From positions 3,755,256-3,819,255 of the forward strand of contig CH002827.1 in assembly GCA_000149265.1 (NCBI GenBank): DNA of 64,000 nt, in the 5' to 3' direction. The position numbers and the translations under genes are program-made. Shown here piece by piece: positions 1 to 13,014 of this stretch (the stretch's first letter is position 1; each line of letters starts with the position of its first letter). The notes beneath the pieces are model-generated. The model saw only the letters and a list, made by a program, of their open reading frames with translations, was not told the origin of the DNA and did not search any database. This DNA comes from Ciona savignyi. Lineage: Eukaryota > Chordata > Ascidiacea > Phlebobranchia > Cionidae.

Positions 1-260
1 ATATCAGGATTCTGTTAACAAAAGGTTTACTAGCAATTACTCATTTTTTTATGGTAAAATGATTTCTCGTCAGTAGTTTTGTGTTTTTAAACTTATGGTC
101 CATTGATTGTTATGTTCAATACATTGCTTTTTATTCAAGAGCAAATACGACAGTAATCACGAACTTCTAAAATACTTAACGATTCTAAAAAATCATAATA
201 ATGTATTCTTCAAACTCGTAAAAATATCGAGACTCGATTTAAGACTTAGCCATCTTTTAG

Positions 261-3200
261 GTTTCTAAAGATCACCGAATGCTTCTGCTTTCCAAACTCA
301 CTGTGCTTATAACAAAATGGTGCAAACTCCACGATGTTGCATTTTATTTGCTTGTTCTCCAAGGATCGAATAAAAGAACGTCACCTGCCTGGCTCCAACA
401 GCATTGTGGGCACATTTTATCAAAGTGCATTCTGAGGAAAGGCGGCGTTTCAGAAGTTGCTACTGCAATAATTAAATCACTAGGTATATTAAATTATAGT
501 GTGCATGTGTGGTTTATCTTAAAATATCTTGTCCAATTTGGATTTTTGTTTTTTTAACATAAATTAGTAACATTCTTAAATGTGCTGCACGCTTTTGGTT
601 ACTTTATTTTGACATGCCATGAAAGAATCTCCATTAAATTAACCATATATTTAGTTTATTTTATTTTTATGTGTTTTTTTTCATTTAACCAGATTCTGAA
701 ATGAGCGATTGGCAAAAGTCTGAGATTATCTCCGGAATATTAACAACTCCTTCACGCTCAAGTCCCAGCACAGGATCATATTGTTCAACCATTTGTCAGC
801 AAATTCTGGAAATACTTGAATCGTACACTGCCTGTACTACGAAGTATTAATTTTTTTGCTTTAATTATAAACTTAATTAATTCTCTGTACATTTTCTCCA
901 ATAAACTGCAGTAACAAATATATACAATATTGTAATTTATTTCTTGTTTAGAAATGTTTTATTTTCTATATTCACTTTGGCTATTAAACTCAAAATGTTC
1001 AAAAAAATACCGAAATGTACTAGGCTACATTTGAAACTAAATGATATAAATATGTTTTACAGACAATGTGACAATGAACTTTTGATGCAAATCTTGATTT
1101 CTTCAATATTTTCATTTTATAAAAAGTTTCCAAATGATACCCAAGAGTTTTTTCTCAACCCTATTCTTCAATCAATCAAACAAATTTCGCTAACAAACTC
1201 AGGGCCACTTTCCGCAGGTAATTTTGCTTTTGATTGAGTTTTTACAACATTAAAATCTTTTGTTTCAGATTCCACCCCAAAATTTGGTCTGACTACTTCA
1301 ATAAACATTGTGCACCTTATACTAACTCAGTTTAAACATCCTGATAAGGAAACTATGATTAAAGAAGTATTTGTGCCATATTTACCTGTATTATTTCATC
1401 TGTTCTCATGGGCAAGGTATTTAAAATGTATTATTTTTATGATAATATTTTTATACTGTATTATATATTGTGTCTGAGCGCGTCTTGGAAATATTACAAC
1501 AATATTTATGACTTTGATACATGACTTAATAGATATCCCTTGTTTAGAACACAGAACAATAAAATATAATAAAATAAAGAGACACTTACGATCAAAAATA
1601 AACTGAAAATGTTTTTTTTTCGATTTTAGAAACACTTATAGAACACAATACTCTTTATGTAGCCAAATTTTAATAAATTAATAACAGGAAATTTTGAAGA
1701 TACATAGGGATATTCACTTGTCTCATTTATACTATATGATATACTTAAAAAAGATATACTCTTGCAAGAACAATTGGTCTCCGATAGCGAAACAGCTTTC
1801 TGAAATTATTGAAGAATGTTTAGTTGAATCAAGTAATTGTACATTGACAGCAAAACTATTCTTGGTGGTTTGCCATGTTTTGGAAACTAGTTGTGTGGAA
1901 ACGTCAGTACCACTCATATTTCCAAAAGAAAGAACTGATTACATTGTTACTGAAGATGGAGAATGCATGGCCACGCACAGAGAAGTCAATCTCATGTGAT
2001 TATAGTTTACTGTATATATTCTATAGTTATATATAGTTGTGTCGAATATCATTTAACCTTTTAAAATTTATTTTTGTGTTTGTTTAGTATATTGGTCTGG
2101 TCGAAATCTTTTTGATTAATGCTTTTTCGAATTGTTGTCATTGACTTACCTAGAATTTAAGTTCATTAAGGTTTATTTTAAAATATTTAGGTCTCCTGAA
2201 GCAGTAATAGCATCTCAAGATTGCATTGTTGAAGCATTCACTGATATAATGCAACATTGTACAAATATAGCTTCTGAAGTCCTAATCTTGCTTATACAAG
2301 TAGGTACTTCAATTGTTTTTAAATTTCGACAGTGCACACTTTCCTTCACAAAATTTTAATTGACCTTTTCTGTTCCAGAGGCTTGGGGATTCGAACGTTA
2401 TTACTTCCCAAGATAATTCTCTTTTAGCACCAGAGGAGAGAGCTGCTTTACATTTAAAAAAAGGTGCCAGTCATCTTCTAACATTTGCACTAGTCACGTC
2501 ACTGTGCGAAACTCTAAATCCTTCTGATCTGTTGTCGGATGTTGCAAGTATTTGTCATTTTGCTGAGGTTCGTCAATATTTTTGGAATGTCTTATAAGTT
2601 TTATTGTTAAAATTGTTGATTTTCGTTAACTTCCTTATACATGTTACGTTCTTCCAACCAAATAGAACATAGTTTGTCGTTATTTTTCAGTCTGGTGGTT
2701 TAAGTGAATAATTTGTTCTTGACTAAAATATTAGAATTTACAGAAGAATAAATCATTAATTTTTTAGTTTAGGTTACGAGCATACATGGTTATTTATACA
2801 ACCCTTTATGGTGTGTCATTTATACAATATTTTCTGCAGGTTATGATGATAAATTCGTGTACAAATGCCATAGAAATGGAGGATTCCCATAGAGACAACA
2901 TAAAACTCTGTATTGCAATACTGGGACTATGCTTGCTGACAGAACTGGATTCCAAACAGAAAGAGTCCTTAAACAACCTACTTCCAGTTTTGCAGGTAAA
3001 ATAAAGTTATATACAGGGAATACTCGGGTTATGACGGTCCCGACGCTGTTTTTGAGGTTATGAACGCACTTACTGTGTATTTTATTACAGTACCATTTTT
3101 TACAGTGCAGTATGCATAGAGTAATATATGTATAATAATCCTATTTACACATCAAGAACGGATTAACCGTCACGGACCTGCTGTATACCTTAATCGAATT

Positions 3201-6200
3201 ATTTATTTTGATTTGGCTCATCTACCTTAACAGAGAACTTATCTTTTAATTTTTTCTGTCTAACTGTTCTTACTGTTATGTACTGTAATTTTAATAAAAC
3301 GTTTAACCCAGCTAACTAATATTTTGAGTCAGTAAGAGTTTGTAGTATGGTATCAGAATAAAAATCTTTTTAAATTTTAAGTTTCTATAAAACTCTTAAA
3401 TCAAATGAAATACATTTTATTTTACCGATTTTATCTGGAAAAATAAATACTGTTCTGTGGACAAAATGTTGTGACTACATAGACACCTTTAGCAGCACTG
3501 CTTTTGGCTTTATGTTTCCTGAGAAGTTATTAATTTACTGTGTATGATTCTGGCAATTAAAGTGCTTTCAACTATCTTTTAGAAAGTTAAAGAACAAGAT
3601 CATTTGTCAAGTACAGATAAAGAAACTGTCGAAGATTTAATGATTGCAATTGCAACTCACAGTTCTTCCAATTTTGACATTGAAAAGTTTTCAAAAGCAC
3701 TTCAGGTACTAATGCCCGGTATTCCAGCTATGGCTGTTACTATCTTTTGTAGCACACGGTACAAAACCAATGTGTGACCGTGAACACATCATTTATATTA
3801 ATTTCTTTATCACTCTCTTTTGGTTAGTACACTGCAATGTGTGATTATGTTAATCTTAATACTATGGCTGATAGTTCCGTAAAACCCAGATTACTCATGG
3901 AAAGTGATTTCTGCGTTTTTGCGCTTTGAAATTGCTCGTTTTTTTACTGTGCTAGTTATTAATGCTAGACTTTTTTGTAATGCATCAAAGTTTGATAAAC
4001 ACTAAATGTAGAATTTAAATTTTGTATCTTAAAATGTCAGTCCATACCCTTTGTTGCTTCATTGCAGAAAATTTAAGTAATTTTTGATCAACCTGATTGC
4101 TTGCTTTGCAGGATCAGAGCAGATTATTAGAGTCAGCTTACCAACAGAAATCTACTGCTGCGAAAGATGCCAAATCGACCACACCTGTAAAAAGACCTTT
4201 AATAGAAGACATAACTGGTACTTTTTTATTTTTTTACCAATTTTTTTTGTAATTTTAGCTGAAAAATACATTTTGTGCTACTACAATTCATTTCATGTCT
4301 AATTCTAAATGTAAGTTTAAAATGAATTAAATTGTAAAAATGTGGTAATTAAGTTAAGCTACTAGCTTCACTAATGTAAGATTTATATAAAAAAAAAAGT
4401 CTAAATATACATTATTTTGAAATGATTTGTTGTTTCCTTATAATTTCTAAATATTTTATAATAAACAGAAACCAAAACATATCCAAAAAACTTGGCCACA
4501 GATGAAAAACTGATTGAATCAATCAACGAAGCATTTGAAAGCATTCATGATCCTTCACCACCGATTAAGTAAGGATTTCTGGCATTAATTATACAATTGT
4601 AAGATAACAAACATTTCACATTAAATAAATTTTCCATATTAAGTTTTAAGTTGCAAGCACAATAATGTGGTAAAATTATCACGCTTTTTAATATCACTTG
4701 TAATTTCAACTTTCTCGTTTTTTCTCGTTAATTAAGTTCCCTTATTTTATGTAACAGTGCAACTCTATAACACCCACAGAGCAGCTGCAATTCGGTTTCT
4801 TACCAAGCATTTAAAGCATCCGACATTGACTGATCGAAAGGACAAAGTTTATGAGATTTTCCTAGAAACATTGCAAGATGAAGATTCATTTGTTTATCTC
4901 TCAGCCGTCCAAGGAATCTCTCTTCTTGTGTGCTCCTCTACCTACAAGTTCGGTCAGAAAAAATCGGAGTAAGAAGCTTTTGTTAACTAGGCCAGAATAT
5001 AAACAATGTACCATTGGTTTTGTCACACTCTGAAAACCTGGCTATGACGCAAAAATTTTGTGATGCTTAAGTCTATGTAGATTCCAGTCATATTAAAATA
5101 ATTTCTTAGTCATTAACGTTGAAAGAATTGCTCTAGTCTCAAAAAACTGTAGTCACCGTGATAATAACCTGTGAGCAAAATTTTATTGTAGATTTGAAAG
5201 ACAATCTTTTATCAGCTCTAGATATTTAATAAAAACCCACTTGAAATACCTTACTCCTGCAACAGCGCTCTACTGGAGCGGCTCATCATGAAATTGGATG
5301 AAAAACTGTGCAGCACAGGTAGTGAAGAAGGGGTCGTTTTACTTGGCGAAGTGATTGTCAGGGTCATCAAACAGCTTGGTAGGTTCTTATTTTGTTTAAC
5401 TTGATTTTAGGATATGATAGGATATTCATGTTTATCCCCGTGAGTGAAAAAACCAAGGGGGTTAACACATGGGCAATCGTCAGATCACCTCGCGCCCACC
5501 GTCGGGTTACCGGAGCTATTTTACGATTGAAAGGCGACGCACTTAGCCAGACTAACCGGCCGGACTTTCACCACATTCCACACGAGAACACGCCAAAACC
5601 GGTGTATCTATTGATATTTAGTAGTTATTGCATAATTTAGTAATTTTTTTCTAACCCATATCACAAGTTTGCTCTGCTATATGTAACATAATTTGATGAT
5701 CCCCCACTTTCCCTTTATTTTTCTGATCTTTGAATATTGATGAAAGAAATGGTATTTTTCTGTGCTTTTTTAAAACAATGGGACTTTATTACTACAATTT
5801 AGGTGACCTTATTTTTCAGGTGACTTAGCACCACATGTTGGTAAAACATTAATACCGTTGTTTCTTCGTTCATCACGTGACCAACGCAGCTCCGTGCGGG
5901 CCAGTTGTTTCTCAAACCTTGCCGAACTATGCCCATTATTACGTCATACCTTGTCATCATTTCAATACGAGGTACCTGTGGTGATATGATTATGTTTTGT
6001 GTAAAAAAATGACGGTTATGAATTTTTATCATTATTTTAATTATAAAACTATTAGCACAAGGTATGACGTAATAATTTGCATTGTTTCATTTTAGTTGGC
6101 AGAGTGCTTGTGCGCGACAGCTTCCAGCGATACTGACGCCACAGTAAGATCTGGATCAGTCTACGTTATGTTTCGAATCTTTGAGGCATTTCAATATGAA

Positions 6201-6990
6201 ATATTAGAGGTAAATTTGTTCCTTGGCTTAAAATATTTACGTATGATCCAATCGTTCCTTTAGTAGAACCCATTATCCAAAGAGCTTAGACGATGCCCAC
6301 TGAATGCTTTGTCCATGGACCTGATGTTTTATGGTGATAGGATAGATATTCATTTCACTGAGTGGGAAAACCAAGGGGTTTAACACACGGGTAATCGTCA
6401 GATCCCCTCGCGCCACCGACGAGTTACTGGAGCTATTACAGTTTGTTGTATAATTCAGACGATCCTTCACTTTCAGGCAATATCCGTTAAGTGCCTTGCT
6501 TAAGGACACAACCTATTCTGTAGCAACCAATTTCGAACCTTCAACCCTTTGACTGAACGTCGACGCACTACCTTACTGATCTAATCGGTTGGATAAGTGA
6601 AACAAGATCCAGTAAAGGTCTACGCCAGTTAGAGGCGTCTTATGCTAGTGTTAGACTCAGGATGCAAATATGGCTTACAAACATCTAATGCTGGGTAATC
6701 CTTCAACAAATACCCTGTGGTGGGAACGAAGCATTTTCTCGTCGTTTCATATTTGTGTCCTCTGTCCAGGCGCATATTTGAAATTTATTATTTTACAGAT
6801 GCTCCCGGACACTATTGGGCGCTATTACACAACTCTGAAGAAAGTTGTGGAAAGTGACGTCAACGAAGTGACGACACGACATGCTCGACTGGCGTTGGAT
6901 CGAATTGCGGACGCAATGAGGGGAATTATGTTTCCCAACCCCGACAAATATCAAAAGCAACATAAAATAACCATTTTACCGAAGCAATAA
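261..6990 (+). CDS. TANGO6: TANGO6 (TMCO7/RTP1-like) C-terminal part, 16 exons, 5' end outside window
   Basis: HEAT-like protein of the TANGO6/TMCO7 family, implicated in Golgi organisation and secretion; its C-terminal domains are shared with yeast Rtp1, an RNA polymerase II assembly factor. Exons I read: 261-483, 693-843, 1063-1217, 1269-1416, about 1708-1995, 2191-2299, 2379-2567, 2840-2995, 3583-3705, 4112-4217, 4469-4568, 4780-4968, 5266-5378, 5820-5971, 6096-6209, 6799-6990. All but the fifth have canonical borders and matching phase, giving about 830 residues against roughly 1,100 in vertebrates, so the N-terminus lies upstream. The diagnostic stretch is in exon 12 (DEDSFVYLSAVQGISLL), matching the vertebrate EDTFVYLSAIQG region. 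The last three exons encode the conserved C-terminal helical repeat and end in a TAA at 6988. The start of exon 5 is uncertain because its acceptor lacks a pyrimidine tract. Confidence 0.85.
3014..3183. mobile_element. Probable pogo/Tigger-like MITE in a TANGO6 intron
   Basis: A 170-bp segment bounded by TA dinucleotides. The left end begins CAGGGAATACTCGG; the right end, read on the minus strand, begins CAGCAGGTCCGTGACGG. The inverted ends match only partly, but both have the CAG start flanked by TA expected of Tc1/mariner-pogo elements. No coding capacity. Confidence 0.45.
5405..5565 (-). mobile_element. SINE family A, internally deleted copy
   Basis: Reverse-strand copy in a TANGO6 intron. 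It holds the tail (TTTTTTCACTCACGGGGAT reversed) and the tRNA-like head (GTCCGGCCGGTTAG) but jumps from the GAGCTAT block straight to the head, so about 120 bp of the middle is missing. Confidence 0.75.
6335..6596 (-). mobile_element. SINE family A copy
   Basis: Reverse-strand copy in the last TANGO6 intron, nearly full length but diverged. It shows the GGTTTAACACACGGG tail block, the GAGCTATTACAG block and the CAATATCCGTTAAGTGCC block. The head near 6550-6596 is degraded. Confidence 0.75.
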
Positions 6991-6995
6991 TATAA

Positions 6996-7001
6996 AATAA
7001 A
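6996..7001 (+). promoter_or_regulatory. Polyadenylation signal of TANGO6
   Basis: AATAAA six bases after the TANGO6 stop codon. A second AATAAA lies at 7227-7232. Either could direct 3' end formation; the first would leave an extremely short 3' UTR. Confidence 0.55.
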
Positions 7002-7439
7002 TCATTTAGTTTTTCTGTGTATTTTTTTTAAATCCATTTTATTGTTTCGCGAGTAAATGACTAAAATGATCTAAAGGTCGCTACGATTTTCACAATTCTA
7101 CCATTCATAAACGTTTATGTGAAAATACTGCGTCGTACTGTGGTGGTATCGATTTATAACAAAATACACAACCACAGCAAGTTTTACCCTTAAAATTAAA
7201 ATAAATGCCTCCTGTATTGTAGGCAAAATAAAGGTTGTTTGCTTTAATTTTTCCATATTAGTCTATAGTCCTGACTGGTGTTTACCCCGGACGGCAGCAA
7301 ATGCAGTTGACCTAGTTCCTGAAGCTTCATTGTCGTATACTCTTTCAGACCTGCAATCTCTGGTACCTTGAGATTTTGGATATATTTTAAGGTTTTGATA
7401 ATGGTCTCGTGGCTTGTTTCGATTTTATTTGTATGCTAT

Positions 7440-7712
7440 TTAAGAATCGGTCACGCGAAACAACAGCTACCAACGATGATTGCTTTCACTTCTACAAAGC
7501 GCTGTCAAGCAGTTTAAAGAGGAGCAATTCACGATGCTGAAACCTAAATCCGACCCGCAACAGTATCCGATAAAACAGCTTAGCGCGGCCTAGTAAAATA
7601 CTTTAATGTCAAATGTTGAAGTCGTGAATATTTCATTCCGATCTATTTGCCTGTTAGCTGCGATCGTTGCGCGAGGAAACGATTAGACACGGATGGCATT
7701 ACAATTTAAGGC
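7440..7712 (+). repeat. First copy of a diverged direct repeat
   Basis: Paired with 8206-8510, about 770 bp downstream in the same orientation. Shared blocks include AAAACAGCTTAGC, CTATTTGCCTGTTA and GCGAGGAAACGATTAGA. Both copies carry substitutions and small indels, so the duplication is old. Confidence 0.75.
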
Positions 7713-8205
7713 ATATCATTGCAATTGTACACCAAATGAAAAATACTCTTAAGATGCTGGCATTATATGAAAATTAAAGTCATTTTCTGGATTAACAATC
7801 TATTTCTTGCCTTACATTTAGCGTTTTAGATTCAGCAGGTACGTATGTTACTTTGGACCTGGAGTCCCTGCTGGCGGTGTTCTTTATTTTTTAACTGGCT
7901 ATTTTTTTAATCCACTCATGATTGGATAATGGGGTCGAAGCTGGGTGGCCAATTATTTAATTGTGCCCGCCTTTACACAAAATATGAAGCGGACTTCGCC
8001 TAAAAGCAGTGTTTTAAGGAACTAAAACTATAAGATCATAGATATAATCACATTAAATAGATCGCCCGGCGACGGGGAGAGATAATTTGACTATTTTACC
8101 CTTGTGATAACGCCCGTTGCGTTTCCTATTTACAGGGATAAACATAACTATCTTACCCTATAATACACACGTTACAATTGGTATTATTTTACTGGCATTA
8201 TGTAT

Positions 8206-8510
8206 ATTAATCGGTCGCTCGAAACACCGGCCACCAGCGTTGACGGATGGAAGTCTTACCAAGCTAACCGAAGCACTGTAAGTTGTTTAGGTTCGGGTCA
8301 CGGGTGTGTTAAATGGGAGGAGGGGCTCTTAGCGTGGCTGAAATTCAATCCGCAACAATATTCGCTAAAACAGCTTAGCACGGCCTGGTAAAGTACTTGA
8401 ATTTCGAATGTTGGAGTCCTGAATATTTTATTCCCATCTATTTGCCTGTTATCTGCGATCGTCCCGCGAGTAGGTAGTGCGAGGAAACGATTAGATCCGG
8501 ATGGCAGAAT
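8206..8510 (+). repeat. Second copy of a diverged direct repeat
   Basis: Copy of 7440-7712 with the same order of conserved blocks (ATCGGTC, AAAACAGCTTAGC, CTATTTGCCTGTTA, GCGAGGAAACGATTAGA). It is longer because of insertions in its 5' half and around 8470. Confidence 0.75.
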
Positions 8511-9177
8511 GAAAAATTTAACAGGTTGAAATAGTAATTCTGAAAAAAAATCTTTATTAATTAATTTATTTTTTACAATTCGTTTTCCGGCTTCTTTTTG
8601 TTTAAGCCCAATGTGTATATCTCGGCGGACCCGATCGATTCAATTGATACAATTACTCACTCTCCTAGTAAATTAGAAATGTCATGTTTTTGTCGCACTG
8701 TGTAATTAAAACGACAGGAAGCCGTATAGATTGTAAAATTGTGATGCCCCGATGCACTTATATGGAGTATGGCGACATTTGGTTTCGTCTGATAAGAAGT
8801 GAAGCCGTTAAGGTTTTAAATTATTAAACGGCTCATTGCTACAAACCAAGTCGTTTTTCTTACCCCGACAAAAGCGATTTCCGTCGGTACTTTGTTCTGT
8901 GGTATTTTAAAGACCGCAAAATCTATTATGGGCCTATTAAACTGACAAAGTACAACCTCAAGTAAAATATGGACCCCATTTTAGCTACGGTAATCTGTTA
9001 CAAGAAACGTTTATAAATTACTTCCATAAATAGACAAATTGCTGGGGCGAATTTTAATTAGAGCAAATTAAAACACGGAAGACTATTGTTTGAGTATAAA
9101 AATATATTGCGCATTCTTGATAAATAGATAGATACTTGCTTATTCGGTGTCGCAGAATTATGCAATTCGAACCTTGT

Positions 9178-10240
9178 TTAGTCAGGCGACGAAGCATATA
9201 ATTGTTCATTGGTCGGTATGTCGGGGCTTTGTACAAACGTAACAGAGGTGGCCGCTTCGTTTACAAACGTTAATGAGTTATCTGGTGCAGGAATGACCAG
9301 AGTACTTTGATAATGTTTTGGAGTAAGCCTCGAAGTATCCAATTTTTCTTTCTCCTCTTTCTTTTGCCTAACAAGCATCGGTGAAACTGGGCCTTGTGCC
9401 ATTAACATTATGTTGAACATCCCGTCTCGAGTGGTTGATAGTTCCTTGGATGTTGGATAAACGGGAGCAATCTGTATTTCATGTACTTTGTGGGGCTTCT
9501 TTTTCCTCTTCTCGTAGAACATTGTACATGCGGTCGATATTCCGTAAGACAAAAGCGCTGCTCCAGCGGCCAGGATGAAAAACAACAAGATCTGACTGAT
9601 GGTATTATCTTCGATTGTGAAATACGGGATGCTGGCTTGTGTAGTTACGTCTCCTTGGACTGAGAATAAACAAATGTCATATTATTTTTTTTCTACAAGC
9701 TTAACTGCTATTGCAGTGTTTGATCAAAACAAAACAACAATAAATAATTGCACTGTATTAAGCAACACCACTATTGCCGAACATCACTCACCTGTCGTTT
9801 CCATTCCTGTGTCTGAAAGCGTAGTATACTACATATCAGAAGATATGATTGCTTTAGCTTTCTTGCAGTATGTCCGGAGAAATGAAGTATATTTGGTTAA
9901 AAAAACTCCCGTTTTCCAAAGTTATTACAACAAGCCTAAATTAGTTAAGCATCATAACACAGCAAACCTTCAGAAAGAAATATACGGTTTAGCACCATTG
10001 TTCTGTATGAACTCGGTGTTACAAGGCTTCAAAGCGTCAGAACCGATATTAGATCAATCAAAGTCAGTTGCACAATATAATCAGGTTGCGTTTAACCACA
10101 CAGTAAGGATTGGTCTTTTGTCTCACAAACTACGACTTGCTGACTATCGAAATTGTTTCACCCGCGACCATTGTCGAATAATTTGTATTGGCAACTTGAT
10201 CTAAGCCAGGGTCGGTAACAGTTTGCACTTTGAGAGCCAT
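9178..10240 (-). CDS. Unrecognised small single-pass membrane protein, 3 exons
   Basis: Exons on the minus strand: 10162-10240 (ATG), 9792-9812, 9178-9659. Borders are GT...AG (donors GTGAAA and GTGAGT, acceptors TTTCAG and TTCTCAG) and phase is kept, giving 193 residues. The middle exon is a 21-nt microexon. The N-terminal ~60 residues are polar with an N-x-S sequon (NYS) and no obvious signal peptide. One hydrophobic helix follows (about residues 60-82, ILLFFILAAGAALLSYGIS), then a basic stop-transfer EKRKKKPHK and a ~95-residue polar tail. This predicts a type III/I single-pass protein with an intracellular C-terminus. I do not recognise a family; size and layout recall channel accessory subunits, but no motif supports that. 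A 201-codon open frame on the other strand overlaps the introns and is the main alternative. Confidence 0.6.
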
Positions 10241-11449
10241 TTTAACCAATATTCCACAAAATAAAAATCACTGGGAGCCGCAAAACTAATAATATTTATC
10301 TCAATAAAAGAAAAACAATATGTGAGATAAAGACACGACTTATCAAGCGCTCGCTACAGTAGCAATAAAATTAATAAAATTCGTATCAGAAGGATAAAAG
10401 AGCAAGCAGGTTCCTGACCCCTGACGTAAGCAAACAAAAGTACGTGCGGTTACTATGATTAGCCTTATTAACGTTTAAGTCTATATAAGGCTGGATATTT
10501 TAAGATCGGTTTATGCTTGTTTGCTCCAAAAAACTAAGGCAAATATAGAAAAGCGTTTTTTTTTTTGCTTTTGCAAATATCACATTTATATTTAGACGCC
10601 TAGCGCAGAGAACTCGGTTGCACGTTGTCATGAAAGATCCATACAGTTTAGGGTTTGAAGTCGCCTATTTTCAGTTTGTTTGGTTTTATTAATTTTTTTA
10701 CAAAAAAACGCGACCTAAATGACAATCGGTGGCGTGGTAACCCACTTTACGAACCAGCCCTGGGATATCTACACTGGACTGAACAAAACTCAACAACACT
10801 GTCTGACTTTATTAAAGTATGATTTATAGTCATGAGGCTGGGTCGTCTGCTACCTCACAGGCTAAATTCTTGGTTAAACAATGGGAATCATTGTCTCTGG
10901 TCATTCGGTCAGTTGCCATGCTACAATGTCCATAACAATTAAGCATTTTTAACCAAAGATATCAGGTTGCAAAGCAGAAACAGTAACACGAACCTTTTCT
11001 ATGGATCACTATTAAATCTTAAAATCTCAAAATGCCGTGCACACAATCAACTAGACCAATACTTTCTTACCTTTCCAACTTCAAACTTGGCTTAAAGTTG
11101 AACTAGTTTTAGTCTATTGGTAACAATTTTACGGTAGAACAATTAAAGTCTGCCCTTGTATAAATATTAATAAGCATTGAATTTAAACTGAAGTCTGTAC
11201 AGCAAACAAAACATGAATTGTAGACTGCTCAAGATCTAAAAACACTATGGACAAGTAGGGCTCAAACGATTTGCTTTTGTTAGTATGAATGGCAAGCGCA
11301 TCACTATTGAAATATGATACGGAAAGCATTCCTAAATTAATTTACCCCCACATAATATGTTATGACATATGTAATAGGGCTAATCTATATGTCAGTTACT
11401 TAAATTAATTTTTATTAATGTAAGATCTAACGGCCTAGTCATTTTCCGT

Positions 11450-11605
11450 AACTTGCAATGTGTCTAATCACTGACGTGTTTTAACTACTGTACTTTTGCC
11501 GTTTTATCCTGTCTCCTTAATTTGTAAAAAAATGTTCTATTTTTCCTTTTTGTAACGAAGGATCAAACAATTAAACTAAACTAAAACTAAACTAAATAAA
11601 ATCCA
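11450..11605 (+). mobile_element. Putative retroelement 3' end (family C) with AACTAAA-rich tail
   Basis: Shares TTTTAACTAC, a GTTTTATCCTG block and a CTAAACTAAAACTAAACTAA tail with 22330-22475, and more weakly with 54495-54600. The shared 3' end with a simple tail suggests truncated copies of one non-LTR element. The body is not visible. Confidence 0.45.
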
Positions 11606-12596
11606 TTGATCTTGTATAACAAATTGCAGTGTCATTGGTAGCTATAAACCTACACCTGCAGTAAATAAGGTGCCTATCTATTAATGTACAGGTAGTTAAA
11701 CGTAGAAATGCTGGTGTGTTACAGTGCCTTCTAAAATCAATATAATAACAACGGATAAAATACAGAGATATGTAGTATTTTTTACAGTGTTGAACACCAA
11801 CGAATATTTCGGTTTGAAATCACCCACACTCGCCATCAGTTTGCAAAATGTGGTAGTTATTCGGCGCTCCACGATAACGAAAGGTAGCCTGTCTGAGTAT
11901 AGATCATAAACATGATTATAAAAATGCCGTTCTTGCGCAATGCAACCACAAAAGTCAACAAATATAAAAAGCACAGTTAAGCCCCATTTGACCCGACATG
12001 CCCAATAATATACAATTTGATGACGTGTCGTGCCCTGTAAGAGGGGCCAAGCTAAATTAGAAATCTAATTTTAAATTCAAATCTAGATAAGCAATTATTT
12101 CGGCTATACCCCTTTATCCGTAAAATGCTCCTGGAAGTTTATATCTGGCTTCTACCACACCATTGTTCTTTATTTCTCTAATACCAAAACCATATAGTCC
12201 TTACATACTTTCCTCTATATAAGGATTATATATGCAACAACATTTTTAGTACAATTTTGCCGTTTACTGATTAGTCTACCTAAGTGGCATTCATTTCTAA
12301 TGAAATCTACACTGCACGAAAAACATCCACGTGAAAGAATAATTTGAAACTCCTAATGCGACATTTCAAACATGCATAGCCCGGGTTCTTTGCTCTTTAA
12401 TTATTTAATGACATCGTGCTGCAAAGAAAACCAAGAAATCTGTATATAGAAGTAGGCTGTGGATGAAAGACATTGTAGCAGCGGTTTTGTTATACACAGT
12501 AAAATATGAGATTTTTATCATACTCTTTACATGCATAAATCACATGGGTTCTATATTTCGTAGTTTAATAAGTGTTTTTTTATAGAAATGAACAGG

Positions 12597-12860
12597 ATAT
12601 TTTTGTTGTATTCACGTGAATGGAGAACGCAAAGCGCGTTATCACACGGCAGATGGTAAAAATGCGCCCACGGTGGGGTTACCGAAACTATTGCAGTACG
12701 TTGTACATGATTGTGATTTTACTGAAGTTTTAATACAACCTATAAATCCACTGGTTTCCGAAAATTGTCCGAATGGCACAAGTTAGTAGCAATCGCCAAG
12801 TTTCGAATTCGCCACGTTTCTGCTTAAATGGGGCATCTTGACGCACCAAGCTACTCGACT
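12597..12860 (-). mobile_element. SINE family A, degraded copy
   Basis: Reverse-strand matches to the family A tail (CACGTGAATGG, GCGCCCACGGTGGGGTTACCG, CTATTGCAGTACGTTGT) followed by weak matches to the middle. The tRNA-like head is not recognisable. Confidence 0.6.
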
Positions 12861-13014
12861 GGACGAAAATGACTATCTGTAAATCTAATCAGCTGAAAAT
12901 CCGGTTTATGTAAACCAACAAAGTCAAAGTTCAAGTAACGTTAAAAATATGATAGTTGGTTTCTACTTAAACTAAAGAAACTTTACATTCATACACAACA
13001 TCATATAATACCCC

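Larger units (their letters stand above)
7003..9177. other. Intergenic region holding a diverged direct duplication
   Basis: No gene is visible between TANGO6 and the membrane-protein gene. The stretch holds a duplicated segment (7440-7712 and 8206-8510) and a SINE A tail fragment (about 8060-8165). The 63-residue ORF at 8200-8391 lies inside the duplication, has no counterpart in the first copy and looks accidental. Confidence 0.6.
10241..13014. other. Intergenic region, mostly without recognisable features
   Basis: No spliced gene visible. It contains a possible LINE-like 3' end (11450-11605) and a degraded SINE A copy (12597-12860). The 92-codon minus-strand frame at 11696-11974 has no family signature. 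Confidence 0.5.

Noticed and set aside
9599-10204. 201-codon plus-strand open frame
   Set aside because: Overlaps introns and exon ends of the minus-strand membrane-protein gene, shows no signal, domain or splice logic, while the minus-strand exons have canonical borders and matching phase.
11696-11974. 92-codon minus-strand frame with a hydrophobic end
   Set aside because: No supporting splice sites, domain or repeated occurrence.
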